A DNA stretch of 38,204 nt, taken from positions 1-38,204 of the forward strand of contig JAIOQB010000006.1 in assembly GCA_021413585.1 (NCBI GenBank), given 5' to 3'. Numbering within the stretch: the stretch's first letter is position 1; every line of letters starts with the position of its first letter. The notes under the pieces are model-generated. The model did no database searches and was not told the origin of the DNA. It worked only from the letters and a program-made list of their open reading frames with translations. Shown one piece after another: positions 1 to 8,663 of the stretch. Made by a program: the position numbers and the translations under genes. The DNA comes from Planctomycetia bacterium. GTDB lineage: Bacteria > Planctomycetota > Planctomycetia > Pirellulales > UBA7805.

Positions 1-2
1 GC

Positions 3-1082
3 AGCACGCCGCTGCCCGACGGCGGCCGCTTGGATCAGGCGGACGGCACCAGTTGGATGGCGATGTACTCGCTCAACATGCTGCGGATCGCGCTGGAGTT
101 GGCCCAGCACAACCCGGTGTACCAGGACATCGCGTCGAAGTTCTTTGAGCACTTCTTGTCGATCGCCGCGGCGATGACGTGCGTCGGCGGCGGCGACGGT
201 GTGGACGGCAAAGCGGAGTGTGGCATCGCGCTGTGGGATAACGACGACGAGTTCTTCTACGACGTCATTCATTTTCCCGACGGCCGGGCGATGCCGCTCA
301 AGCTGCATTCCATGGTCGGGCTGATCCCGCTGTTCGCTGTGGAGACACTCGAGCCCGAAATGCTCCGCAAGCTACCCGACTTCGACGCGCGGATGCAGTG
401 GTTCCTCAAGCACCGCCCCGACCTCGCTTCGCTGGTTTCGCGCTGGCAGGAGCCGGGGCGCGGCGAACGGCGGCTGTTGTCACTGCTGCGCGGGCATCGG
501 ATGAAGCGGCTGCTGCACCGAATGCTCGACGAGACCCGGTTCCTGTCCGACTATGGCGTGCGGGCTCTCTCACAGCAGCATCGGGCCGAGCCGTTTCAAC
601 TCAGCTACCACGGCCAATCGCTGTGCGTCCATTACGAGCCGGGAGAATCGGAGTCGGGCGTGTTCGGCGGCAACTCAAACTGGCGCGGGCCGATCTGGTT
701 TCCGGTGAACTACCTGATCATCGAGTCGCTGCAGAAGTTCCATCATTACTATGGCGACGACTTCAAGATCGAATGTCCCACCGGCTCGGGCCAATACCTG
801 ACGATTCTGGGCGTGGCGGAAGAACTCACGCGGCGCTTAAGCCGCTTGTTCCTCCGCGACGCCAACGGCCGCCGCACGATGTTCGGCGGCAACGAGAAGC
901 TGCAGCAGGACGAGCACTTTCGCGACTACCTGCCGTTCTACGAATACTTCCACGGCGACAACGGCCGCGGCCTGGGCGCCGCGCATCAAACCGGCTGGAC
1001 CGGCCTGATCGCCAAACTGCTGCAACCCAGGCGGCAAGTGGACGAGTGTGCGGCGCCGGCGGTGAGTGAGGGGCAAGAGTAG
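3..1082 (+). CDS. GH63/MGH1-like glycoside hydrolase, C-terminal part (5' end outside window)
   Basis: The frame is open from base 3 with no start, so the gene begins upstream and 359 residues are visible. The fold expected is an (alpha/alpha)6 barrel of the clan that includes GH63 glucosidases. Seen: a [12 protein letters not shown] block at the 5' edge, [11 protein letters not shown] near residue 220 of the visible part, and near the end [14 protein letters not shown] followed by H-Q-T-G-W-T-G-L. These are hallmark stretches of planctomycete and cyanobacterial MGH1-like proteins; the acidic residues in them are the likely catalytic candidates. The expected substrate is an alpha-glucan or alpha-glucoside, but the exact substrate is not readable. 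The gene converges on the flippase-like gene; the two stops are separated by about 50 bases holding one arm of a 28-bp inverted repeat. Confidence 0.8.
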   Translation, partial: STPLPDGGRLDQADGTSWMAMYSLNMLRIALELAQHNPVYQDIASKFFEHFLSIAAAMTCVGGGDGVDGKAECGIALWDNDDEFFYDVIHFPDGRAMPLKLHSMVGLIPLFAVETLEPEMLRKLPDFDARMQWFLKHRPDLASLVSRWQEPGRGERRLLSLLRGHRMKRLLHRMLDETRFLSDYGVRALSQQHRAEPFQLSYHGQSLCVHYEPGESESGVFGGNSNWRGPIWFPVNYLIIESLQKFHHYYGDDFKIECPTGSGQYLTILGVAEELTRRLSRLFLRDANGRRTMFGGNEKLQQDEHFRDYLPFYEYFHGDNGRGLGAAHQTGWTGLIAKLLQPRRQVDECAAPAVSEGQE

Positions 1083-1092
1083 AAGGGAAATC

Positions 1093-1162
1093 CCAATCAC
1101 CAAATTCCAATCTCCAATAACGTGGACATCATCTTTATTGGAGATTGGAATTTGGAGATTGG
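1093..1162. repeat. 28-bp inverted repeat between convergent genes
   Basis: Bases 1101-1120 and 1135-1154 are perfect reverse complements (20 bp). The pairing extends outward to 1093 and 1162 with one mismatch, leaving a 14-base loop. Its motif (ATTGGAGATTGGAATTTGG) resembles the ATTGGTCATTGG element at 3209-3291. It could act as a bidirectional terminator, although no U-tract follows. The right arm encodes the last residues and the stop codon of the minus-strand gene. Confidence 0.85.
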
Positions 1163-2133
1163 TCATTAAGCTTCCTCCCATTCCCCAGCGTCCTCCGCGT
1201 CGCAAGCTCATACACCGCCCAGGTGATCAGCCCTGCGAACAGCGGCAACAGCAAGTACAAAAACCGAAACGCCACCAGGGCCGCCAATAGGGCGTCTTTA
1301 TCGTCGTGCGGCAACAGGTCCAGCACGATCAGCTCGAACAAGCCGACGCCGCCGGGGACGTGCGAGATGTACGAGGCGACCATCGCCAGCAGGTACACGC
1401 CAAGCACCTGCGGATAGTCGGCCGTGGTTTGCGGGTCGACCAGCACGTACAGCACCAGCGCGGCCAGTGCCCAGTCGGTGCCGGCGATCAGAATCTGGGC
1501 GAGCGTGATCCGCAGCGGCGGAATGTCGAGCTTATGCTCGCGCATGACCGACGGGCGCCATTTGACGAAGCCCAAGCCGATGTAACCCGCCACCAGCAGC
1601 AGCAGCATCAGCCCCAGCACATGAATGTTGTGCAGCAGCCACATGACATAGGTGGGAAATTCCAGCCGCTCCGGCGCCGTCAGCGGCACGAACAAGAACA
1701 CCACGCCGGCCACCGCGAACAGGCCGAGCCAACTGGTCAGCGTGACCAGGGCCACCAGCCGGGCGATGTCGGTCAGCGACGTTCCCCAGCGGCGATAGAA
1801 TCGATAGCGGACCGACGTGCCGCCGAGCAGCACGCCGAAGTTGTAGCTGGTCACATACGCGACCAGCGCCGCCAGCGAGATCCGCTTCAGCGGCACCGGC
1901 AGCTTGAGATATCGCACCACCAGCCAGTCGTAGCTGATCAGCACCACGTAGCTGACGATCACCAGCAGCACGACCAGCGCCAGCCGGTCCAGCGAGATGG
2001 CGGTCAAACCGGCTTTGACCTTATCCCAATGGAAATGCTTCAGCTTGTGGTACAGCATCCATACCGCGACCGCGCAGACCGAAACCCCGATCAGCGGCAT
2101 CAACTTTTCAATACGCTTGGCTAACGACGACAA
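1135..2133 (-). CDS. Lysylphosphatidylglycerol synthase TM-domain / UPF0104 family membrane protein
   Basis: Polytopic inner-membrane protein of about 332 residues with at least seven hydrophobic segments. Seen: an N-terminal helix ([11 protein letters not shown]), a central [17 protein letters not shown] motif, and [12 protein letters not shown] in the C-terminal third. These last two are the diagnostic motifs of the LPG_synthase_TM (YbhN/AglD-like) family, whose members act in lipid or lipid-linked substrate transfer or flipping; the substrate here is unknown. The frame stays open upstream to 2346, but that extension is Arg/Pro-rich and unlike the family. I chose TTG at 2133 because GGGGA lies 8 bases upstream; ATG at 2100 is the alternative. 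The last ten residues and the TAA stop lie inside an inverted repeat, so the C-terminus has been shaped by that element. Confidence 0.8.
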   Translation of the reverse strand: MSSLAKRIEKLMPLIGVSVCAVAVWMLYHKLKHFHWDKVKAGLTAISLDRLALVVLLVIVSYVVLISYDWLVVRYLKLPVPLKRISLAALVAYVTSYNFGVLLGGTSVRYRFYRRWGTSLTDIARLVALVTLTSWLGLFAVAGVVFLFVPLTAPERLEFPTYVMWLLHNIHVLGLMLLLLVAGYIGLGFVKWRPSVMREHKLDIPPLRITLAQILIAGTDWALAALVLYVLVDPQTTADYPQVLGVYLLAMVASYISHVPGGVGLFELIVLDLLPHDDKDALLAALVAFRFLYLLLPLFAGLITWAVYELATRRTLGNGRKLNDQSPNSNLQ

Positions 2134-2367
2134 CCGACAATTCCCCACGCGGCGACGCGGGACATCTGCCGCTGGCCGCTCGAAAGACAGGTTCCTGGTC
2201 CGACGCTCCGCCGCGCCCGAGACCGGTAGGCACATTGTCCGGCACCGGCCCCGCCGCGGCAACCCGGGCTTGGGGGCCCGGCGGCAATCTAATCGCCCCA
2301 TCTTAGCCGCAAACCAGCCGTGGCTGACAATCGAGCGGTTCACCAACGACTGGCTAACAAACGAATC

Positions 2368-2395
2368 TTGCTGCTCCTGTGGGGGAAAGTATAAT
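2368..2395 (+). promoter_or_regulatory. Candidate sigma70-type promoter for exbB/exbD
   Basis: TTGCTG at 2368-2373, a 16-base spacer and a perfect TATAAT at 2390-2395 lie about 110 bases before the exbB-like ATG. The region is upstream of the divergent flippase-like gene. Motif match only. Confidence 0.4.
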
Positions 2396-2508
2396 CAAAG
2401 GATCGCCTGGTGGATGCGCGGACCGGTTCTCGACGAACTCGCGCGGCAACCTCGCGCGGTATTCATGCGCCGCGCACGATGATTCCAGCCCGCTAAGGAC
2501 CGCGCACG

Positions 2509-3204
2509 ATGTTCACCGATCGATTCCTGCTCGCCATAACGCTCCTGGCCGCCGACGCGCCGGGCCACGGCGGCGGGATGCTCACCAAGATTCTCCTGCG
2601 GGCGGTCAGCTTCGGGGCCGAGTGGGTGTTGTGGGTGTTGCTGATCCTCAGCTTCGTGAGCGTTGGGATCATCGTCGAGCGGATTCTGTTCTATCGCTCC
2701 AGCAGCGTTGACGCCGGCGCACTGCGAGAAAGCCTCACCGAGTCGCTTAACTCGGGCGACATCAAAGGGGCCTACGAGCAAGTGGCCGAGTCGGACGCGA
2801 TCGAATGCAAAGTACTCGCCGCCGGATTGGCCGCCTTCGGGCGGGGCTCGGAAGCTTGCAGCGAAGCGATGGCCAGCGCCAAAGCTCGCGAGCGCGGCCG
2901 ACTCGACGAAGGGCTCGCCATCCTCGGCACCATCGGCGCCAACGCGCCGTTCGTCGGCTTGCTCGGCACGGTGCTGGGCATTGTCAACGCCGCGCAGAGC
3001 CTGGCGGTGGAGAACAGCCAGTCGAACCAACAGGCGGTGCTGGCGGGCGTGTTTGAAGCCCTGGTCGCCACTGCCGTCGGGCTGTTCGTCGCCATCCCGG
3101 CCGTGGTCGCGTTCAACATGCTGCAGCGCAAAGTCCGCAGCCGGCTGGCGCAAACCGATTCGCTCGCCCACTTTTTGCTCTCCGCGTTTAGGACGGATAA
3201 ATGA
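2509..3204 (+). CDS. exbB: MotA/TolQ/ExbB proton channel family protein
   Basis: Inner-membrane channel subunit of 231 residues that would couple the proton gradient to outer-membrane or envelope work together with an ExbD/TolR partner. Seen: a first membrane helix around residues 40-63 (W-V-L-W-V-L-L-I-L-S-F), a cytoplasmic helical region with an A-x-A-R-E-R-G-R-L-D-E-G-L block, then the family motif G-A-N-A-P-F-V-G-L-L-G-T-V-L-G-I at about 143-158 and a third helix A-L-V-A-T-A-V-G-L-F-V-A-I-P at about 184-197. Length and topology are normal for ExbB/TolQ. The exbD-like gene follows 133 bases downstream, after an interspersed inverted repeat. No tonB, tolA or tolB is visible, so the ExbB versus TolQ name is uncertain. 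Confidence 0.9.
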   Translation: MFTDRFLLAITLLAADAPGHGGGMLTKILLRAVSFGAEWVLWVLLILSFVSVGIIVERILFYRSSSVDAGALRESLTESLNSGDIKGAYEQVAESDAIECKVLAAGLAAFGRGSEACSEAMASAKARERGRLDEGLAILGTIGANAPFVGLLGTVLGIVNAAQSLAVENSQSNQQAVLAGVFEALVATAVGLFVAIPAVVAFNMLQRKVRSRLAQTDSLAHFLLSAFRTDK

Positions 3205-3208
3205 AACA

Positions 3209-3291
3209 AATGACCAATGACCAAATCCCAATGACCAAAAAAGACGTGCGTAGCTCCTCCATTGGTCATTGGTGCTTGGTCATTGGTCATT
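3209..3291. repeat. Inverted repeat with tandem ATTGGTCATTGG units between exbB and exbD
   Basis: Arms at about 3209-3238 and 3262-3291 pair over roughly 30 bp with two or three mismatches. Each arm is itself built of near-direct GACCAAT/ATTGGTC units. It begins five bases after the exbB stop and ends about 45 bases before the exbD start, so it lies inside the presumed transcript and could form a strong mRNA hairpin. Confidence 0.8.
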
Positions 3292-3337
3292 CCTTCCCGT
3301 GTCTCCGTGGTGAACTAACCAAATAGCGACTGTACCC

Positions 3338-3775
<438 letters not shown>

Positions 3776-3780
3776 GGCCC

Positions 3781-3866
3781 AGTAGGTCTCGCCTGCCGGG
3801 CGTGACCTGCATTGCGAGTTGGCGCGACCCCAACCGCAAGGTCACGCCCGGCAGGCGAGACCTACT
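3781..3866. repeat. Palindromic interspersed repeat, family B, copy 1
   Basis: Arms at 3781-3809 and about 3838-3866 (AGTAGGTCTCGCCTGCCGGG and its complement) pair almost perfectly over about 28 bp. A diverged second copy is at 5594-5680; the shared loop core is GCGAGTT-GCGCGACC. Confidence 0.85.
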
Positions 3867-3871
3867 CAATA

Positions 3872-3952
3872 GTGAGCGGAATGGCGCTAGCCACCGGTCC
3901 CCGGCAAGCGGCGCGCCACCGAATGACCGGCGGCTAGCGCCGAACCGCTCAC
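3872..3952. repeat. 81-bp palindromic repeat, family A, copy 1
   Basis: Begins GTGAGCGGAATGGCGCTAGC and ends with a near-complement (GGCTAGCGCCGAACCGCTCAC). The arms flank a variable centre. Same length and ends as the copies at 4953-5033 and 7110-7190. It lies five bases after the family B element, making a composite block between exbD and the prepilin-like gene. Confidence 0.9.
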
Positions 3953-4089
3953 GGCCGATCGCGGCTACTTCCTTGCCCGGCTGAAAATGTTGGGTACACC
4001 CACACGCTTATTGCTACAATTCGTGCTAGGCGTGGGCCGCGTGGCAGGGCGGGGGGGAGCTGCCGCGGCCGGCGCTCGGAGCAATTCTC

Positions 4090-4950
4090 ATGCGATCCCA
4101 ATCCATGAAGCGGGCCGGTTTTACGCGGATCGAATTGTTTGGGGCCGTGCTTTTCATTGTCATCGTCATTGCCATACTGATATCGGTGATGTCAGTAGCC
4201 GTGGTCGGGCCTGGTGGGGCGGGTCCGGCGGCCTTCTTGTTTGCCGAAGAGCAGCAAATGACTATGGCCCTCCAGCAGGCGATGAACGACTACGGGACAA
4301 AAACGTATCCCCCCGCCGATCTGCGAATGAAGAGCGCCGCGGACTTAAACGCGCCGGTCGCCCAATACTTCCAGAAAATCTTTCCGCAGTACAACATCAA
4401 AAACTTGTACGCCGATCTCCGCGCGGCGGGAGTCAACACGGCGAACTTCGATCCGGGCGAGGCGCTGGTCTTCTGGCTGGTGGGCTTCGATCCGGATACC
4501 ACGAACCCGCTGCGCGGTCACGACGCCCGCATGAAGGGGCTGGACACGACGCGGCAGTTATACGCGTTCAAGCGAGAGCTGCTCGTGAAAAATCACTATC
4601 TGTATACCGGCGACACGCTCTGCGATGGCCCGTCGTTCACCAACTCGGCCACGCAAAAATATCGCGGGTACCTGTATTTCGACAACGACAGCGGCGCGTA
4701 CGGCCTCGACTTCCGTGGGTTCCATCCCTACTGCGACGGCCCCCGCGGCGCCAGCCCGTTTAATCCCACAACCTGCCAGATCATCTGCGCCGGCCGCGAC
4801 CAGTTGCTGGGTACTGGCGGCGTCACCGTCAACGCGTCGGGCGCCTATTCCCGCTTCGATACGTATCGTGGCACTGACGCCGACAACGCCGCCAACTTCG
4901 GCGGCGGCATGGATATGCAGATCTATATGGAGAAGTTGAGGAATCCTTGA
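4090..4950 (+). CDS. Prepilin-type N-terminal methylation domain protein
   Basis: Protein of 286 residues with a type IV prepilin/pseudopilin N-terminus. The leader M-R-S-Q-S-M-K-R-A-G is followed by F-T-R-I-E-L-F and a hydrophobic helix (A-V-L-F-I-V-I-V-I-A-I-L-I). The Gly-Phe cleavage site and Glu at +5 are kept; the usual F-T-L-I-E-L-L is altered to F-T-R-I-E-L-F. The rest is a globular domain with no motif I recognise (D-Y-G-T-K-T-Y-P-P-A-D-L and F-D-N-D-S-G-A-Y-G-L-D-F-R-G are the clearest stretches). The expected location is the inner membrane or a pseudopilus after prepilin peptidase processing. A GGAG lies 9 bases before the ATG; a second ATG at 4105 would give a shorter leader. It stands alone between family A repeats. 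Confidence 0.75.
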   Translation: MRSQSMKRAGFTRIELFGAVLFIVIVIAILISVMSVAVVGPGGAGPAAFLFAEEQQMTMALQQAMNDYGTKTYPPADLRMKSAADLNAPVAQYFQKIFPQYNIKNLYADLRAAGVNTANFDPGEALVFWLVGFDPDTTNPLRGHDARMKGLDTTRQLYAFKRELLVKNHYLYTGDTLCDGPSFTNSATQKYRGYLYFDNDSGAYGLDFRGFHPYCDGPRGASPFNPTTCQIICAGRDQLLGTGGVTVNASGAYSRFDTYRGTDADNAANFGGGMDMQIYMEKLRNP

Positions 4951-4952
4951 AC

Positions 4953-5033
4953 GTGAGCGGAATGGCGATAGCCACCGGTCCCACGGCGGGCGACGCGTGC
5001 TGTATTACCGGCGGCTAGCGCCGTGCCGCTCAC
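4953..5033. repeat. 81-bp palindromic repeat, family A, copy 2
   Basis: Same ends as copy 1 (GTGAGCGGAATGGCG at the left, GTGCCGCTCAC at the right) and exactly 81 bp, with a different centre. It starts three bases after the TGA of the prepilin-like gene and ends about 30 bases before the next ATG. Confidence 0.9.
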
Positions 5034-5064
5034 GGCAGTGCTTGGGTACAATTAAGTCCGCACC

Positions 5065-5562
5065 ATGAAACTCAGCCTGAAAGTCGCGGCCGCGGTTGTC
5101 GCCTGCCTGGCGGCAATCGCTCTCCTGCTTCCATCGATAGGCGCGTACAGTTCCTACACGCCCAAGCAGCTTCCGGTGACGGTCCGAGTGATGGACACGG
5201 ACGAAAATCGACCTGTTGCGGGCGCTACGGTGACCTTCTTCCGCGACCGTGTTACGTCATTAGAGAATGTCAATCTGCCCGAAAGCGGTCTTGCCGTAGG
5301 CAATGCGCCTTCAGCAGTAACCGATGCGAATGGCAAAGCCACGCTCACCGGAACCTTTAGCGGGATGGCAAAGCGACAGGGGGATTTTTTGCGAGGGCGA
5401 GACCGCTATTATGTTTTGGGCGGTTGGTTAAAAGTGGTGGCCAAGGGGCGGCCCGTAGCCATGGTGTGGCTCAACGGACAGAATGTCGCCAGCAGGCGCG
5501 ACTATGACAATAACGAACCGCTGGAAGTCATCGTGGTCATGAACAAGCTGCCAGCGCCGTGA
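5065..5562 (+). CDS. Membrane-anchored or secreted protein with carboxypeptidase-regulatory-like beta domain
   Basis: Protein of 165 residues. The N-terminus (M-K-L-S-L-K, then A-A-A-V-V-A-C-L-A-A-I-A-L-L-L) is a signal peptide or membrane anchor. Residues of about 35-150 look like a transthyretin/CarboxypepD_reg-type beta sandwich: P-V-T-V-R-V-M-D, P-V-A-G-A-T-V-T-F, then V-T-D-A-N-G-K-A-T-L-T. Such domains are common in planctomycete envelope proteins and have no enzymatic role; the function is not known. TACAAT lies 13 bases before the ATG (5047-5052), so a promoter with a very short leader is possible. It is flanked by family A and family B palindromes. Confidence 0.65.
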   Translation: MKLSLKVAAAVVACLAAIALLLPSIGAYSSYTPKQLPVTVRVMDTDENRPVAGATVTFFRDRVTSLENVNLPESGLAVGNAPSAVTDANGKATLTGTFSGMAKRQGDFLRGRDRYYVLGGWLKVVAKGRPVAMVWLNGQNVASRRDYDNNEPLEVIVVMNKLPAP

Positions 5563-5593
5563 GTCGGCCGCATGGCGTAGCCGACGATTGGCC

Positions 5594-5680
5594 CCGTAGG
5601 TTCCGCCTGCCGGGCGGTACCTGCGTTGCGAGTTAGCGCGACCCAACCGTGGGATTCCGTCCGGCGGACAGGATCTGCTC
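5594..5680. repeat. Palindromic interspersed repeat, family B, copy 2 (diverged)
   Basis: GTAGGTTCCGCCTGCCGGGC at the left, a GCGAGTTAGCGCGACCC core and a right arm with GTCCGGCGGACAGGATCTGC. The core matches copy 1 closely; the right arm has accumulated changes, so the hairpin is imperfect. Confidence 0.7.
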
Positions 5681-5723
5681 AGAAGTCGGTACCCGGGCAC
5701 GAAAAAAATGAAAGTTTGGCAGT

Positions 5724-6077
5724 ATGGCCTACCTGCTAGATCAATTGTCGCCCGAAAGCCTCGTGCAATTCTCTTCCAGTCTGGTCGGCTTACCAAGGGA
5801 AGAAATTCGCCAGGCAAAGGCTCAATATATTCGCGCAGCCATTTCCGATTACCGAGCGATGTTTAGGATACCACGAAGTTATGATTGGGCAGGCCATGTA
5901 ATAGGCGATTTGTTGTTGCACATTGCTTTCTTATTGATGCCATGTTTTTGGCCAATCTTCGGGACGATCGGCATTGTGCAATTAATACAGCGACGTCAAT
6001 GCAAGAAACTGATTCGCGATGCGATTAGATTGTGGGAACACGACTTGGAAGGTGAACAATTCGATTCTCTGACGTGA
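5724..6077 (+). CDS. Small hypothetical membrane protein
   Basis: Protein of 117 residues with no family that I recognise. Residues 1-50 are helical and charged (L-P-R-E-E-I-R-Q-A-K-A-Q-Y-I-R-A-A). Residues of about 57-88 form one long or two short membrane segments (V-I-G-D-L-L-L-H-I-A-F-L-L-M-P-C-F-W-P then I-G-I-V-Q-L-I), followed by a basic tail (Q-R-R-Q-C-K-K-L-I-R-D). Wobble positions are much richer in A/T than in the genes on either side, and it is boxed between palindromic repeats. This suggests a recently acquired or fast-evolving orphan. No clear ribosome binding site was seen before the ATG. Confidence 0.5.
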   Translation: MAYLLDQLSPESLVQFSSSLVGLPREEIRQAKAQYIRAAISDYRAMFRIPRSYDWAGHVIGDLLLHIAFLLMPCFWPIFGTIGIVQLIQRRQCKKLIRDAIRLWEHDLEGEQFDSLT

Positions 6078-6088
6078 TTTGGATTGTC

Positions 6089-6128
6089 AGGTTCCTTAGT
6101 TCCCAGGCGGAGCTTGGGCACGAGAATC
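6089..6128. repeat. Short palindromic repeat (GTTCCCAGGCGGAGCTTGGG type)
   Basis: GTTCCTTAGTTCCCAGGCGG followed by AGCTTGGGCACGAGAA forms a short hairpin (CCCAGGC/GCTTGGG). It lies just upstream of the amidohydrolase start. The amidohydrolase frame stays open through it, so the repeat makes a false N-terminal extension. Confidence 0.6.
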
Positions 6129-6149
6129 ACAAATCCCCCGAGGCCCTTG

Positions 6150-7097
6150 ATGCTCGTTGACGCTCACACCCACGTTTTCTGCTGGGGCGAAAACCCCGCG
6201 GACGGTTATCTTTCCGAGCGGACGCGGAAGTCGTGGCTGACGTACTTGTTGATGAAGCTGATCGGGATCGCGCGCGAGCCGGGCGAGACGCTCAGCGACA
6301 AGACGCGTAGCCGGCTGCTGCGGCAGGTGCACGAGTCGCGGTTGGATCGCTGCATCGTGCTGGCCCAGGACGCCGTCTATCGTGAAGACGGCTCGCGCGA
6401 CGACGCGGCGACGCACTTCTACGTCAGCAACGACTATGTGCTCGACCTGGCCCGCCGCTCCGACAGGATATTGGCCGGCTGCTCGATCAACCCGTGGCGG
6501 AGCGACGCCCTGGCGGAGTTGGAGCGGTGCCGGGCGGCCGGGTCCCGGCTGGTGAAAATCCACACGGCCATTCAAGGCGTCGACCCGAGCCTGGCGCGGT
6601 TCGATCCGTTCTACGCCCTGGCCCGCGACTTGGGCGTCGTGCTGATGTTCCACACGGGGTACGAGCATTCCTGTACCGTCCGCTCGCAGCAGTTCACCGA
6701 CCCGACGCGGCTCGCCCGGCCGCTCGATCACGGCGGCACCGTCATCGCCGCCCACTGCGGCACCTGCGCCTGGTTCGATCCAGAGAACTATTATCCGCGG
6801 TTCATCCGCATCATGCAGCAGCACGACAATCTGTACGGCGACACGGCGATCATGGCCAACCTGCTGCGGTGGTCGAGCCTGCGGCGACTCAGCGGCGAGC
6901 CGGCCGACCTGCGCGGGCGGATTGTCCACGGCAGCGACTATCCCTTCCCACCCGCCCGGCTGCCGTATCTCAACCGCATCGGCCTGTTCCCGCCGGAGCG
7001 CCGCAACCCGTTGGATTTGGATCTGCGGATCAAGGAGTCGTTCAACTTTGGCCCGGGGTATGGAGATCAGGTGCTGAGGCTGATGGGGTTGGTGTGA
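6150..7097 (+). CDS. Amidohydrolase family 2-type metal-dependent hydrolase
   Basis: TIM-barrel hydrolase of about 315 residues from ATG 6150. Metal-ligand positions expected for this superfamily are present: D-A-H-T-H at residues 4-8, F-H-T-G-Y near 166-170, A-A-H-C-G-T near 200-205 and H-G-S-D-Y-P-F near 260-266, where the Asp is the usual catalytic base. Members hydrolyse or decarboxylate small carbonyl substrates; the substrate cannot be read here, and the neighbours give no pathway. The frame is open back to 6084, but that part is encoded by a palindromic repeat, and the family always starts close to the D-x-H-x-H motif, so I use 6150. A family A palindrome begins 13 bases after the stop. 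Confidence 0.85.
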   Translation: MLVDAHTHVFCWGENPADGYLSERTRKSWLTYLLMKLIGIAREPGETLSDKTRSRLLRQVHESRLDRCIVLAQDAVYREDGSRDDAATHFYVSNDYVLDLARRSDRILAGCSINPWRSDALAELERCRAAGSRLVKIHTAIQGVDPSLARFDPFYALARDLGVVLMFHTGYEHSCTVRSQQFTDPTRLARPLDHGGTVIAAHCGTCAWFDPENYYPRFIRIMQQHDNLYGDTAIMANLLRWSSLRRLSGEPADLRGRIVHGSDYPFPPARLPYLNRIGLFPPERRNPLDLDLRIKESFNFGPGYGDQVLRLMGLV

Positions 7098-7109
7098 AGG
7101 GGGCAGACC

Positions 7110-7190
7110 GTGAGCGGAATGGCGCTAGCCACCGGTCCCACGAGAGGCGACGCACATCGTGTTACCGGCGGCTAACGCCGTGCCGCTCAC
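7110..7190. repeat. 81-bp palindromic repeat, family A, copy 3
   Basis: GTGAGCGGAATGGCGCTAGC at the left, GCTAACGCCGTGCCGCTCAC at the right; 81 bp as in the other two full copies. The centre differs from copies 1 and 2. It lies about 50 bases before the next gene's likely start and contains an in-frame ATG (7159) that I reject as a start. Confidence 0.9.
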
Positions 7191-7239
7191 GACGTGCGAG
7201 CTTAGCCACGAGATAAAAAATATCGCTGGAGCGCGCGTC

Positions 7240-8643
7240 GTGGATTCTCTCACGCAACCCATTCTCGCAACTCCGAGACCTGCTCGCCGCTTCTGGTACT
7301 TCCTCTTCGCCGCTCACGCCCTGGCCGCCGCGGCGTGGTGGTGGATCATGCCGGGGGGATTTCCGGCCAGCTCGCCGCGGTGCTGGATGAACGCGGGCAT
7401 GCCGGCATTGTTCGTGGTGGTGGCGATGGCGGGGATCGCCGCGTCGGGGCTGCGTCGAAATGCGATCGTGTTGTTGGCGGCGGCGTTCTTCGCGGCGTTT
7501 TGGTTCGCGGGGGCCGCCATGCTGTTCGTGCTGTTCTTCGCCAGCCGCGTCGCCGCGCCGTCCTTGCTCGGCGGATTGATCGGGTTGGTGATCTGGCTTC
7601 GCATCCGGCGGGCGCGGCGGGGCATCGACAAGGCAGGGGCAGACAAGCTGCCTACGGCACTCCAGCTTTGTGCCACGATATGCGGCGCGGCGGTGGGCAG
7701 CTTCGCCATCTGGGCGCAGCGGGCGCCTGAGCCCGACACGCGGCCGGCGGCTACGTCGCTGCCCGCTGATCTTGAAGTGGTGGGCAACAAGCCGCTATCG
7801 AATCCGCCAACTGCCCGCGTCGGCGAGAGGCCAACGGTCGACGTGAACTCGGCCCTGGTGACGTACCACGGGGCCCTGACGCTCGATATCACGCCGCTGC
7901 TGACGTTTGAAAGCCGCTCGCCCGACCGGTGCTGGACGGTGCTCGCCCCGCAGGCCGATCGCGTCGGTCCGCCGCGCCGGTTGGTCGCCATGCAGCGATC
8001 GGCTGACGCGCTCACATTGCAGTATCGATGTGACGGCCGGGAGTTCTTGCGAGTCGCGAGCCCCTCCGGCCGCATTGCGCTGGAGATCGTCGCCCAGTGC
8101 GAGCTGCCGCACGACGTCTATTCCCACCTGAACTCGCTGACTGACATCACCGTCAGCGGGCAGCGAGAACTGGCGCTGGCGTTCTCTCCCTGCCCCGCGG
8201 CGCTGATTGCGGTTACCGCGTCGGACTATCCCGTCGGTCGGCCGCGGCGGTTTGCTTACCTCGACGCGCACGGTACGTTTCACGTTGCCGAGGCGACTTC
8301 AGGCGAGAAGGGGCCGTTTCGCGATCTGGCCTCCGGGCCGCTGGCGCGAACGGATCGCATGACGATCGGGCTGTATGACGGCCAGACGTTGAAGTGCCGC
8401 GTGACGCTGGCCGATTGGGCCGCCCAGGCCGGCACGCAGTTGTCCCCCACCGCCGGCTGGGGCGTGCCCGTCAACGCGATCGAGTTCACGCGCAACGGCG
8501 ACCTGCCCGGCGCGTCGGCCTCGATCTGGATTTCGCTGGCCGCCACGTCGATCGGCCGCGGCTGGGACTCCGTCGGCCACCGCGCGGGCATCTATCGCAA
8601 TCGGATTGTGATTGAAGAGGCGGAGTCCGAGCACAAGAAGTAA
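7240..8643 (+). CDS. Hypothetical membrane protein with C-terminal beta-rich domain
   Basis: Protein of about 467 residues that I do not recognise. The first 165 residues contain four or five membrane helices (for example F-L-F-A-A-H-A-L-A-A-A-A-W and A-L-F-V-V-V-A-M-A-G-I-A-A). The remaining 300 residues are soluble and look beta-rich, with conserved-looking segments such as V-T-Y-H-G-A-L-T-L-D-I-T-P-L-L-T-F-E and R-Y-C-type strands, perhaps a LamG-like or jelly-roll fold exposed outside the membrane. I chose GTG 7240 because GGAG lies 8 bases upstream and the alternative ATG 7159 is inside a repeat. The TAA stop coincides with the first bases of a truncated family A repeat. Confidence 0.6.
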   Translation: MDSLTQPILATPRPARRFWYFLFAAHALAAAAWWWIMPGGFPASSPRCWMNAGMPALFVVVAMAGIAASGLRRNAIVLLAAAFFAAFWFAGAAMLFVLFFASRVAAPSLLGGLIGLVIWLRIRRARRGIDKAGADKLPTALQLCATICGAAVGSFAIWAQRAPEPDTRPAATSLPADLEVVGNKPLSNPPTARVGERPTVDVNSALVTYHGALTLDITPLLTFESRSPDRCWTVLAPQADRVGPPRRLVAMQRSADALTLQYRCDGREFLRVASPSGRIALEIVAQCELPHDVYSHLNSLTDITVSGQRELALAFSPCPAALIAVTASDYPVGRPRRFAYLDAHGTFHVAEATSGEKGPFRDLASGPLARTDRMTIGLYDGQTLKCRVTLADWAAQAGTQLSPTAGWGVPVNAIEFTRNGDLPGASASIWISLAATSIGRGWDSVGHRAGIYRNRIVIEEAESEHKK

Positions 8644-8663
8644 GCGGAATGGCGCTAGCCACC
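8641..8663. repeat. Truncated family A repeat overlapping a stop codon
   Basis: TAAGCGGAATGGCGCTAGCC at 8641-8660 matches the first bases of the 81-bp family A element (GTGAGCGGAATGGCGCTAGC), except that its first bases now read TAA and end the upstream gene. The rest of the element is missing; a family C palindrome starts immediately after. Confidence 0.75.

Noticed and set aside
3781..7190. CRISPR array
   Set aside because: The repeated units are long palindromes separated by genes of 0.4-2 kb, without regular spacers or cas genes.
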